This document shows positions 48,325-58,397 of a DNA stretch of 64,000 bases, in pieces. The stretch is from Isoetes taiwanensis (lineage: Eukaryota > Streptophyta > Lycopodiopsida > Isoetales > Isoetaceae): the NCBI GenBank assembly GCA_021234155.1, contig JAJEKV010000035.1, positions 744,001-808,000 of the forward strand, in the 5' to 3' direction. Each line of letters starts with the position of its first letter. The stretch's first letter is position 1. The notes under the pieces are model-generated. The model had not been told where the DNA came from. It did no database searches and worked only from the letters and a program-made list of their open reading frames with translations. The position numbers and the translations under genes are program-made.

Positions 48325-50793
48325 TGCTTTGCCACTCATGGCAAAGATAGAAGAGCCTAGACATATCCGACATTTGGCTCATTGATTGCATGAGGAAATA
48401 TGAAGACCATTGGCTTTTCGTAAGCACTTGAAGACTCAATCAAACAAAGAAAAGGAACAAATGTTTAGAAGAACCAAAGAAGGACATTCATTTGGTTATC
48501 TCAAAATTGGAGGATGGACAAGGTTTTTGATTATCATCCAAAGTACTAGAGATCACTCCTACAAGATTTGAAGTCACTTGTTGAAGAATTGCGAGGCATG
48601 AGCATGGTATGAAGTCTATTTCATGATTTGAGCATTTGAAGTTTGGATTCTTGATGTTGCAAGAGTTTTGCCCAGCCAATTTCCCATTTTTATAGCCATT
48701 TGACTCATATTCCACCTTCCTATCTCTTGTCATCTCTACACTTCATACTATCATTTCCCATATACCTATATTTCATCATACCATACCTTGGGATTGTTCA
48801 AATCACTTTTCCCTAGTCAAAATGACCCACACACTCATGATCCATCCATACATTCACAAGTTTACCAAAAGAAACAAAAAAGTTGAGGCTTTACCCTACT
48901 TTCTCTCACTTCAAAAAAACCTAGGGTTAAAATGATCACTAGGTTGAGGAAAGGTTGTCACCTATGTCTAGTTGGCAAAAGTATTCTTTTTATGCCCACA
49001 TCATCACTCACAAGTCCACATCACTATTCACACGTGTCAACCCACATCATTTTCATTCCATATCCACCTCATTAAAACATTTTGACTAGGGGAAAGTTCT
49101 TTTGTCATCCAATGGTACCACATCAGCAGTACATTTGCCACCTCACCAAAATTTATGCCTAGTCACCCCCTTCACTCTTTTGACAAAAAAAATCAAAGTG
49201 CTCCAAATCATCTTTTGACAAAACCACCTGGTAGCCCTTGTGAAAATATGCCACCTGGCACAAAAAATTTTCAAATTGAGTTTATTTGGACCTCCTTAAG
49301 CTACTTCTTGGGAAATGTGCCTTCTTTGGAAAAATGGCAAAACCTACCTACATCTACCCCCCATCTATCTACCCTCTCATTTCCGCCATGGGCGCCCCCC
49401 CGGCGTGCCAGTCAATCACGAAATGACGCCGGCGGCGGAGGAGACCACGCAATTAGTTGAAACGGCTTCGTAAGTTTATTTATATCCTTGTTTAACTTTT
49501 TGCCCTTGGCCTGTGGGATATATCCGCCGTGAGGAAGCCAAGAACCCTTAATTTTTGCCAACCAAGAAACGGAATTTTTGGTCAGATCCGACCACAAATT
49601 CTCATCATTACCTTCCAACCCACCTCTCGCAACATCAAGAAAACCAAATCAAAGCTAAAAGACAAAGGATCCGGGCCGTAGATTCAAGAATTTCAACGTA
49701 ATGGGGCCTTTTAAAGAGGGCAAATCTCTATGCGCGAAAGTTAGGGGCTTTTATGCTAAACTCAAGATTGCTGGTGTGAAGTACATGCAAAAGTGATCTC
49801 CTCGCCGCGGATTCGACCCTCCTTGTCGCTTCAAAGTGATTGTTGACCAAGAAAGTCGACCATAAATCGTCTCCATTTTTTCGAAATATGCTTTGCTCAT
49901 TAACCGTGGGCATCGAAAATGATGTGATTCCTCCAATTTGTTATATCAAGTGAATGAAAATCCAAATTTGGTAATATCTTTCCCTTTGAAATTTTTGAAA
50001 TTCCAAAAAATAGCTCAAATAGCTTTTATATTGCATAAAGACTAAAGAAAATTCAAAAATAGATTATTTCGCTTTTTTCAACTAGTATGCATATCAATCA
50101 ACACCGTTCTATGGTTAATAAAGAAAAACTCTATTCACCATAATGCCATTCCATATCTCATCATCCGAATCGCACCATTTGCATACTCGTGAGTTGAACT
50201 CCTCAAGCTTTAGTGGTTTTAATAGCAAGGGTTGATTTAGAATATCTCTATTGTTCCTTTTACATAGTTTTCCTACCCGAATATCGACAAAATTTGAAAA
50301 AAGCATTCTCTCAGGGTAAAAGACATAGTCCGTCACCATAAAATCCCACAGCCCAAAATATCTTCATCTTTAGATCAGATGAGTGTTTGCACGTGACCCT
50401 TTAGACCATTTAACACTTCCCCGTGTGGTTTCATTCAAAAAGTTATTCTTAAAGAATTCTCAAAAAGAGTCACACGAGAGCATTGACCAAATTTTGACCT
50501 AGTCAGTGGTGTGATTTTAAAGTGCCAAATGATATCTGACTTCAGAATATATTTTGCACATATATCACATCAATTGTCTAGTATACTATTGCATTGATTT
50601 CAGGAGAAAATTCAATTTATATTGCTCAGAATCAAAAGGTTAGTACTGTGTATTTTTTCCCAATTTGGGAAACTGGTTCTAACAGATTCCTTGAAGGTTG
50701 TTTCTGCAAATTTTGAGCAAAGAGTGGTTGCCTAAAGCAACCTGGAGGTCCTATACCATTCCAGTTGAGGGATTGCCAGGAATACCCTCAACA
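48325..50793 (+). repeat. 3' LTR of the gypsy element
   Basis: 2,469 bp, starting TGCTTTGCCACTCATGG and ending ATACCCTCAACA, directly followed by the CCTAC target duplication. Most differences from the 5' LTR are small and cluster at GC-rich spots, for example 40,560-40,640 against 49,382-49,440. The upstream flank is not purine-rich. Confidence 0.92.
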
Positions 50794-51500
50794 CCTACCA
50801 AACTAGAGAAAGCCCTTGACAATGCCAACTTCTGCTTCCTTTGTAAACTTTTGTACCTATCATCACGAATTCTTTTAATTGAGACCCATTCTTCTGCAAG
50901 AATTCATAATTAAACATTTCCTTTTAACAAGACTCAACTACTAGGGGGCAGGTGATAACCCCTTAATCATATGAAGCTAGCATTTCTTCCATATCCACAA
51001 AGTTATTATCTCCTTGTATGCCAACTGTCTTCTACCAATATCTCCATCCTTTTTGCTCCATCTGAGATAGAACAAGCCCCGTCAAATGGGCTTAGCATCT
51101 ATATCTTTCATTCATTTCATTCCCAATAACAAATCGTACAAGTCTTCATCACCTCCATCAAATGCTACTACTATGAGGTTTACATGTGCTGCAATCCCCT
51201 CAACTTCCACTTCACAATTTGAAATGGTCCCCAAAGGCTTAATTCTGTTATTTGTGGATGTCTTAAACACACATTTTGACACTGAGTCTACTGCCAAGTC
51301 TAGACTTTTCATCATATGATAAGCATTCTAACCTACCATCTATAATTACATCGGCTAGATGTTTCTTTTCATTATCTGCTGAAGACTTCAACCCTCTAGG
51401 ATCTTTGTCAGCTCTCGGCAGTACCAAACGCGGCAGTCTGAAATTCCAAGCTGCCTCTTCTCTCCTAAAGTCGCGTAAAGACCTAATTTCTATATGATGG
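50794..51500 (-). pseudogene. Old Ty3/gypsy fragment: protease part
   Basis: The minus-strand frame 51,112-51,315 contains KPLGTISNCEVEVEGIAAHV and VVAFDGG...DLYDLLLGMK, matching the second half of a gypsy protease. It is the upstream part of the element whose RNase H and RT lie at 38,130-39,491. Weak upstream protein (DVIIDGRLECLS) reaches about 51,400. The younger element's CCTAC target duplication starts here. Confidence 0.7.
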
Positions 51501-52134
51501 GACTATCCTTAACAATGTTGCTACTCCAATGTGACCTTTGAAGTTTTTTTTAGCAATAGCTCCAATTCATGATCAATGTAGTATTATACTTACGTATGTT
51601 TTTGACATTTTTTACGTACAATACATCATAATGTACTCCAAGAGAGGTTAGAAGTTCAGAGGTACTTTCATCGTAGTCATCGTATTTTCATTTGTCTTTT
51701 TCTACTATATGGCTAACCTCCTTGCACTCCACCCTGACCTTGGCACTTTTGACCTCCATCTTCTTCTTTTCATTGGCCATAACCTCACCTTTGACTACTT
51801 AAGCCTCATTTTTGCTCGATTTACGATGATTCAAATTAACCTTAACTCAATGTTCATCTTAACCTTACTCTTGATTTGTGCTAACATGTCTACAACCTCT
51901 TCCTCAATCTCGCCCCTCGTTTGTAAGAGTATTATTCATTTTGGGGCATTTCGTCATGGTTTTAGGCATGTGGTATTATTTCTCTTATAACATCAACACA
52001 CATTTCTATGCTGCTAACCTGTACCAGACCTTTGCACCCTCGCTCTCCTATTCTTGTTCCAAACCATTGCACAGATCTTATGACCCTCTTTGCTAGGGGC
52101 AAACAAGTCCTATTTGGCACCTTGTAGATTGGCG
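51501..52134. other. No recognised gene
   Basis: T-rich on the plus strand. It may contain decayed gag of the older minus-strand gypsy element, but no motif is clear enough to call. Confidence 0.4.
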
Positions 52135-52870
52135 TCGTGTTCTTGAAGTTGTTCTTTACAGTTTTTCGGTTTTTCTGGCACTATCATTCGACTTTTGCTA
52201 TTTAACTTTATCTGAATATGCCAAATATTGCGTTTGAAACTTAATTGCAATTTTGTAACATGGGATTCTATTGGCTCCTTTTCATTTTTGATGCTTATCT
52301 TTATCTAGATGTGGAGTATATCAAGTTGTTGTGTACGAGGTGTTATATTGCAACTTGTAGTTTGGCATCTTGTACTTGAATTCCTTTACAGTTTTAGGTT
52401 TTTCGGCACTATCATTATATATCCTTTGCATATTTGCTATTTAACTTTATCTTAGATATGACAAATATTGTATTTGGCACTCCATTACAATTTTGTGATA
52501 TGGGTTTCGATTGGATCATTTTTTTTATTTTTGATGCTTGTCTTTATCTAGATGTGGAGTATATTGAGTTATTGTGCACAAGGTATTATATTGAGCGCAT
52601 TCTAATTTTGTGCATTGTGCTAGTCCCGTCTGATTCTAATTGTCTCGGGAAATCCATTTCTAGCTGGCTATTGCGATCTTTTTCACTTATATCAAGCTTT
52701 CTAGGAGTTAGTCTTGCCTCATACTCATATATCATTTTATGTTTTAGACTTGCCTTGATTGTATATCATGTATTTGCATTCGCACTCCATTGAGTTTTTG
52801 TGACATGGGTTTTATAGTAGACACATTCTCGTTTTGCGTTGTCCTTTTTCTATGGTTCTCATTTTCTTAG
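52135..52870 (+). repeat. About 240-bp tandem repeat, two copies plus a partial
   Basis: TTTGCTATTTAACTTTATCT occurs at about 52,194 and 52,433, and TTATCTAGATGTGGAGTATA at 52,301 and 52,544. A third, diverged part (GCACTCCATTGAGTTTTTGT, GACATGGGTTTTATAG) spans about 52,770-52,870. The sequence is AT-rich and noncoding. Confidence 0.75.
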
Positions 52871-53339
52871 GAAATCATTTTTTTAACTATTCATAATTCA
52901 TAACGCCTTTTACTTCCTCATCTTTCTAGTTTGCTCCCACTTATCGAAGTTCACTTGCCCTGATCTTTTTCCCTTGACGAAATTGGTTAACATGTCCTAT
53001 TATTAGGTTGATCTCTTTCTATGTGTTTTTAGATTCGGCACTCTCTTATTTGACCCCCTTGTGACGATAAGGCACGTCAATGTCCCGATTTTTCATTCGC
53101 TTGTCTCTACATACCATTATGTCATCATTATGTGTTCAAGTCGCCATTTCACATCATTTGTCATTCGCTAACTTCCTTTGCCCACGCCACCTCATCCTTA
53201 CATTCTCGTCTTCCATCTCTTCTATATCCTTCACCTTACCTTTGACGTAGACCTTCCCTATTTCTTTCTCATGCGACCGTAGCCATCTTATCATTCTCTC
53301 ACCTTAGGCCTCTTTGTTTTTTGATCCATGAGGTTTTTT
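52871..53339. other. No clear feature; upstream part of the left YR copy expected
   Basis: C- and T-rich DNA. By comparison with the right copy, earlier recombinase sequence should lie in this stretch, but I cannot align it by eye. Confidence 0.35.
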
Positions 53340-53480
53340 GCCCGCAGCAATCCGAGGGCATGCATGATGTTGTTTGTTCGTCATTGGTCGTCTTCCTCTT
53401 CCCACTCATGCTCTCCCTCTCGCTATGTGGTTCGTGACATTGCTCGACATTTAGATGTTTTTCGTCAGGTGGGCTTGTAG
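53340..53480 (+). pseudogene. Decayed tyrosine recombinase C terminus (left copy)
   Basis: The plus strand encodes ...RHWSSSSSHS, then SRYVVRDIARHLDVFRQVGL-stop at about 53,385-53,470. This aligns with HGRWRSSSSHS and SRNMLRDLTQNLEVSRRLGL-stop of the minus-strand copy at 63,333-63,420, including the identical final Gly-Leu-stop. The Tyr of SRYVV sits where the nucleophile of tyrosine recombinases is expected. Upstream, the HSARRGG motif is only faintly visible (ARSNPRAC). It is truncated or eroded on its 5' side. Confidence 0.65.
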
Positions 53481-54143
53481 ATAAGGAAGTTCTCTTGGTG
53501 GTTGGCGGTTTTTGTGTTCTTTGCAAGTCCCTTCCTAGAATGGCATCGATCTGAGCCCTAAAATCGTTATTCGGACGGGGCGAGCAGCTATATATGTGCT
53601 CGTCATTCATGGGACTAGTTATCGGCGTCAGCAACATCTCTTTCCTTGTCCATTGCTTCCCACCTACCCACCTTTACAGGTTGTTTTGGGTTCGTCTATT
53701 TTTATATGTTTATGTTCAGTACTGACCACCCATTGGGTGATGCTTTTTTCCACCCAATGGCTGATGCACATTATGTTCCACCCATTGGGCGATGCTATCT
53801 ATATTTTTTCACCCGTTGGGTGATGCTAGATGATTTCCACCCGTTGGTGATACTATTTTTCTTTTTCCACCTCTCGATGATGTTTCTATGTTTGTTTATG
53901 GTTCCTAACGTCTAATGAGTGTTTTTTGTTTTCTGGAGCGGCTATTTTCTTAGGGGGTGCTCGTCTGCCATGGTTGTACTTATTTTCCTAATGTTTAACG
54001 GGTACTTTCTAGGCATTTCTCCTTTTTCAGGTTTCACACATTCCATGACGTTGATGCGCATTTGGGCTACCTTCTTAAGCATTTGCTTCCAAAGGATCTC
54101 AGTATCCACCAAAGATATTGCACTCATAGACATGAACCTCAGC
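53481..54143 (+). mobile_element. 3' region of the left YR element with GGGTGATGC repeats
   Basis: It aligns with the reverse complement of about 63,320-62,740: GGAAGTTCTCT, GTTTTTGTGTTCTTTGCAAG, GGCATCGATCTGAGCC and GTCATTC.TGGG. It then has five or six short repeats of CCACCCRTTGGGTGATGC (53,729-53,885), then AACGGGTACTTTCTAGG...TTCAGGTTTCAC, matching ACGGGTGTTTCTTAGG...TGCAGGTTTTAC on the right. A LINE is inserted at 54,144-54,158. Confidence 0.7.
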
Positions 54144-54158
54144 ACAACACCCCAACAA
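54144..54158. repeat. Left target-site duplication of the LINE
   Basis: ACAACACCCCAACAA, identical over 15 nt to 57,688-57,702, which directly follows the poly(A) tail of the LINE. Confidence 0.85.
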
Positions 54159-56380
54159 CTACAGACAATAGTAACAATCACCTGAAATTTTGACTGGGAA
54201 GCCAGAATGGTAGAGGCCATATAGATGTGGGTATTACTTAAAACATGCTTAGCAACAATTTATTCATACCGGGCAGAGAGAGCTTAGCAGTATTCCACCA
54301 AAACAAATGCCTTCGCAACCCTTTTATGATAATATCCCAAGCATCAGAGGTAGAAATATGAATGCCCATAGGAATACCGAGAAGTTTAGTAGCCTTCCCA
54401 TGAGGAAGCACCTTCCAAGGAAAATTAGCAACACAAGGGGGCACAACCCCATCAAGCGTCCATAATGCGTAACACTTTGGCCAACCAACAAGAACTCCGT
54501 GATGCTAAAGAGAAAGTATCAAGAAGAAGCTTTGCATTCTCAAGATTGTCTCCGACATCAGAATAAGAAAGAGAAACGTGTCATCGCATACCGACACAAA
54601 TTTCCCCGTGGAACCGCCCTCCATACTCAACCCCCGGACTATTCCATCCCCGCATGGCCTTAGCAAATAACCGTAAGAGGACCTCAGCTACTATCAGGAA
54701 CAAAAGTGGAGCTAATGGGCATCCTTGGCGAACACCCCGCCTAAACAAAAAATGCTGGATGGTTCCCCAAAAACAACACGGTAGACCGTGCTTAGAGATA
54801 TGGAGCTTCATAACATCCCCGTGAATCACTGACCAAAGCCCAATGCCAAAAGGCTTTTTTCCAAAAATTCCCAATCCACAATCGCCATATGCCTTGGCAA
54901 AATCTAATTTAAGATAGACTATACGCATACCTTTCAATCTGGCCCAATACATACCCTCATGAGCAGCAGCAACATTGTCTAAAATGCTCCACTTGGCAAG
55001 AATCCAGATTGAGTAGGAGAGATTGATACAGCGACATCATGCATTTTTCCTGCAAGGGCCTTCGTAAATATTTTATACACGGAAGACAATAATGTAATAG
55101 GGCGCCAATTAGATATTGTCTTTGGCTCTTTACACTTGGGAATAAGAGAAATACAGCTAGTATTGAGGATCTTATCCAAACTTCTAAACCTGGGAATAAG
55201 AGAGATACAGCCAGTATTGAGGATCTTATCAAACTTCTGAACCTACGAAACTCACAGAAAGCACTATAAAGATCACAACCCAACCAATCCCAATATTCCT
55301 GGAAAACTTCTACTGGAAAACCATCTAGGCCCGGGCACTTGTCCTTTTTTAAAAGAGAAGCAGCTGAATGTAAGTCATTAATGGTGATGTCTGATTCTAG
55401 GTGTTCACGCTGCTAAGCTGATACAATGGGGTGGACCTTCGACAAGACTGCAGATTGCATATCCTCCTGAAAGGACAACTGATGTCTGGAAAAAAATGAA
55501 GAAAGGTGGTCGTGGAGATACTGCTTCAATTGGACCTAATCAGAACACTCTGACCCATCAGGGCAAGATAAGGGAGTTAATAGAGGCCATCATACGCCTT
55601 CTCTTAGCGGCCCGAAAAAAGAAGTGAGAGCATCTATCACCAGATCTAAACCATTCCAGTCCCGCCTTTATCCCCGCTTGATTCACATGCTTTCTCTCTA
55701 ATACCGTAAGAAGGGGCAAGAGCGCAATCTTTGTAACTCCCGATACAACCTCGGTTAATTGGCCTCTAGTCCAAACCACCGCGGCATGACCCCACCGCTT
55801 TGCAAAGGATTTTACAGCCCCGAGCAAAGAACAACATCAGCCATGCCACCACTACGAGAGAATTCATGAGACCACGATTCCTACAACCTACAATAGATTC
55901 ACTATCCTTCAAATGTTTAGTATTGAGCTTGAAGTAAGTTTTTTTGTAGCTCTTCGCCATAGAGGACGCCCCAGAAAGAACCATTGTGGATTGTGATATG
56001 AGATTGCACTATCCAGCAAATTAGTTCTCTCAACCAAGAAAATCAGCAGCTATTGCATTAATAGCCACGATCATGTTCCGGGCGTAAGCTTCCACCGGCC
56101 GCTCGGCCCATCCATTGCACCATGTGAATGTCCATCTCCACTAGGATGTGCCACCCGAGAAGCAGATCGAGCAAATATATTACGGCAGCTTTTCTTCAAA
56201 TTAACTTTGTCCAGCCATCTCAGTAGCTCTCTCTCACGCCGCTCCTCGGCCGCCTTTGAATCCTTTGCAACTTAGCTCTAGCATCAAACTAAAAACGGTG
56301 CGATCGTGATATTAGAGGCAGAGGGCATATCAACATCCTTACCAGTTGCATCATTAGAGGACATGGACTAAGGAGGTGCA
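54159..56380 (-). pseudogene. LINE reverse transcriptase, inverted 5' segment
   Basis: Read on the minus strand from 56,380: a possible ORF start MSSNDATGKDVDMPSASN, then the linker region with GIKAGLEWFRSGDRCSHFFF and RAAKRRRMMASINSL (about 55,580-55,660). RT follows: SCISLIPKCKEPKTISNWRP (55,105-55,165), TKALAGKM, QSGFLPSGAF, KLDFAKAYG (about 54,900), GVRQGCPLAPLLFLIVAEVL (about 54,680-54,740) and VSVCDDTFLFL near 54,570, where YADD has become VCDD. Then LGIPMGIHISTSDAW and KLSLPGMNKLLLSM at 54,240-54,390. Stops and frameshifts are frequent. The endonuclease expected before the linker is missing, suggesting an internal deletion. Confidence 0.88.
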
Positions 56381-57687
56381 TCTGTGGTCAAGATTGCATG
56401 GTCCAAATGCACTAGGCCAAAATTTGCATGTGGTTTGGGTATGACAGACTTCCATCTACAGAGTAAGATTCTGATTTCTAAGTTCATTTGGAGGATCCTT
56501 AAGGATATGGTTGACTCACCTGGAGTGCGGTTGGTGAAGCAGTCACTTAGTCATTGTGTTCCTTTTGGGAAAGCTTCTTTAAAATTTCTTCTTCCTTGGA
56601 GTCTATTTTATCAGCTATGCCCGTTTCCTAATGCCTCCCCTTTTTTAAAAGGCTTGCTGGAGTCTTGGGAGACAGTACAGACCTTATTTCGTATTGATCT
56701 TGTTGCATGTCATTAGTTGAGTGCCCCTTGTTGGTGGATACCTGTGGAAAATAATCTCCCACTTTATGCCTCAGTTCATCCATTAAATCAACGACGCTGG
56801 AGGTTAGCAAGGATCTTAACTGTTGCAGCTTGGTATGATTCTGGCCAGTTAGCGACTTGGCAACTCTTTCAAACAAAATTCTTATTGTCTCGATGGGATA
56901 GACATATTTGACAAAAGGTTGCTAGTACTCTGCCATTGGCTGCTCCAGAGGCTATCGAAGGGTGCATGTGGGTTTCCCACCAGAGTGTTCACGAACATAG
57001 GCTTGTGAACTCTATGTATAGGCTGCTTGTCAATGGTGATATCCTTCCGCCATCCACTAAGTGGTCCCTTCAGCTCTCACCTCCTAGTTGGAGACGTATG
57101 TGGACTTGGGCTTGGGATAAACTACTCCATCCTATAAGGTGGTTGTGCTTTGGTGGCAGATTCTTTACAGATGCCCTCGGGTGAATGTGCTTGTCCACGA
57201 TTTGATCCTCGAGTGTCGCAAGACTCACGCCCAATCGGTGCCAAAGGGATGAGACCATTGAGTATTGTTTCTTTTTATGTGATCATCTCCAGCCTGTTTG
57301 GTCTTGGCTGCTCTCTCTTTTTCATGTGACATTGACAAGTCAACAAGTGCTTCTGGCTATTTATCCGGATACTTGGAATAAGGTGCGGAGTAAAGCATTT
57401 CATATGGCATCGATGGTTGTTGTGGTCCATCCGAGGCGCAGAAGAGTGTGTATCTTTCGTGGTTTGATATTCCCCTCCAGACGACAAGCTAGAATCGCTA
57501 AGGCCTACCATTGTCCTTCGCTTGTTCTCGCCAAGCCGCACGCTTGATATTTGAGTCCTATTTGAGTGTATTTTGTCTTATGCATAGGTCTGGTGGTTCT
57601 ACTCGAAGGATCATGATTATCCTCCTCAAATTTGTATCCGCTTTTGGCTTGATGTTTCAATAAAGTTTGTCGTTCTTAAAAAAAAAA
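56380..57687 (+). pseudogene. LINE C-terminal segment with zf-RVT and poly(A)
   Basis: VKIAWSKCTRPKFACGLGMT and DFHLQSKILISKFIWRILKD begin the segment at 56,384. A zinc-binding-in-RT type region follows at about 57,000-57,260 (WTWAWDKLLHPIRWLCFGGR, then ILECRKTHA). The 3' UTR has AATAAAG near 57,658 and ends in about 11 A at 57,678-57,688. Broken by several stops. Confidence 0.85.
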
Positions 57688-57702
57688 ACAACACCCCAAC
57701 AA
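57688..57702. repeat. Right target-site duplication of the LINE
   Basis: ACAACACCCCAACAA directly after the poly(A), identical to 54,144-54,158. Confidence 0.85.
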
Positions 57703-58397
57703 ACCAAACAATCATCCTTTACAAATTTATTTCACTAATTGTTACCATTGTCAGAAAGAATTTTCACTATAGCGTGATTGCCATAGCACAAATGGAAGTT
57801 GAACAATTATTAGAAAGTGATATTGCAAATGATTCTAAACCAACGAAACAACAAATCATTAACAAAAACAAATTGCTCGAAGAAATTGCATAGTTCTTTC
57901 GAAATAACCTTTTCAACATTTCCATAATATTGCCAATTATTACAAACCAACAAGATATTCACAACTCAACAAATTATTAACAAAAACCAATTGCAGGCCA
58001 ATGGTCTAGAATAATTGCTGCAACTCTTCTATAAACATCATTTCTTTTGCAAATGCGCTCCTCTCTTTTTGAAAATCTCCTGTCTATTATTACATAGCTG
58101 AATCGGGAATAGGTCCTCTTGCACTAAAAAGGTAGTATCTTGAGGTGATTACTAGGCTGAATGACATGGATTCGGCTCAGAGCATCTTGAAATATAACTA
58201 GTAGATGGTCCAGACGATCAACCCTCATCTTCCCCCCACCTACCCAACCCCTCTCACCAACTCTCGTAACAGAAACACCTCCATCAACCTTTACATGCAT
58301 GACATTGTTAAAGAAGTGCAGAGCTTCATCCACATCTGAACGGCTATGTTCCACTATTTCTGCCACCTCTACCATCCTCAAGTTCAAGCTTCTGTCA
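57703..58397. other. No recognised gene
   Basis: AT-rich, with repeated ACAAACCAACAA/AACAAATTATTAACAAAAAC words at 57,840-57,990. It should be the continuation of the DNA in which the LINE landed. Confidence 0.4.

Larger units (their letters stand above)
39492..50793 (+). mobile_element. Ty3/gypsy LTR retrotransposon, 11.3 kb, nearly full length
   Basis: Two LTRs of about 2.5 kb start TGCT and end CAACA. A perfect 5-bp target duplication, CCTAC, lies at 39,487-39,491 and 50,794-50,798. Next to the 5' LTR is a primer site matching tRNA-Gln. Internal order: gag, zinc knuckle, protease, extra RNase H, reverse transcriptase, gypsy RNase H, integrase. All pol domains are broken by stops and frameshifts, so this copy looks immobile. 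It inserted into an older Ty3/gypsy element of opposite orientation. No purine tract is evident just before the 3' LTR and no env-like frame is seen. The second RNase H recalls the Tat branch of plant gypsy elements, but the domain order differs. Confidence 0.92.
54159..57687 (+). mobile_element. LINE (L1-like) with inverted 5' segment (twin priming)
   Basis: A 15-nt target duplication encloses two LINE segments in opposite orientation. The left segment, 54,159 to about 56,380, encodes RT on the minus strand. The right segment, about 56,380-57,687, encodes the C-terminal part on the plus strand and ends in poly(A). In RNA order the minus segment ends with VLS..THIYMAST near 54,230, just before the point where the plus segment starts (VKIAWSKCTRPKFACGLGM). 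This is the structure expected from twin priming. Total about 3.5 kb. No endonuclease domain is visible and the frames are broken. Confidence 0.85.

Noticed and set aside
53942-54220. 92-aa minus-strand frame at the left LINE edge
   Set aside because: It crosses the target duplication at 54,144-54,158 and so joins LINE sequence with unrelated target DNA.
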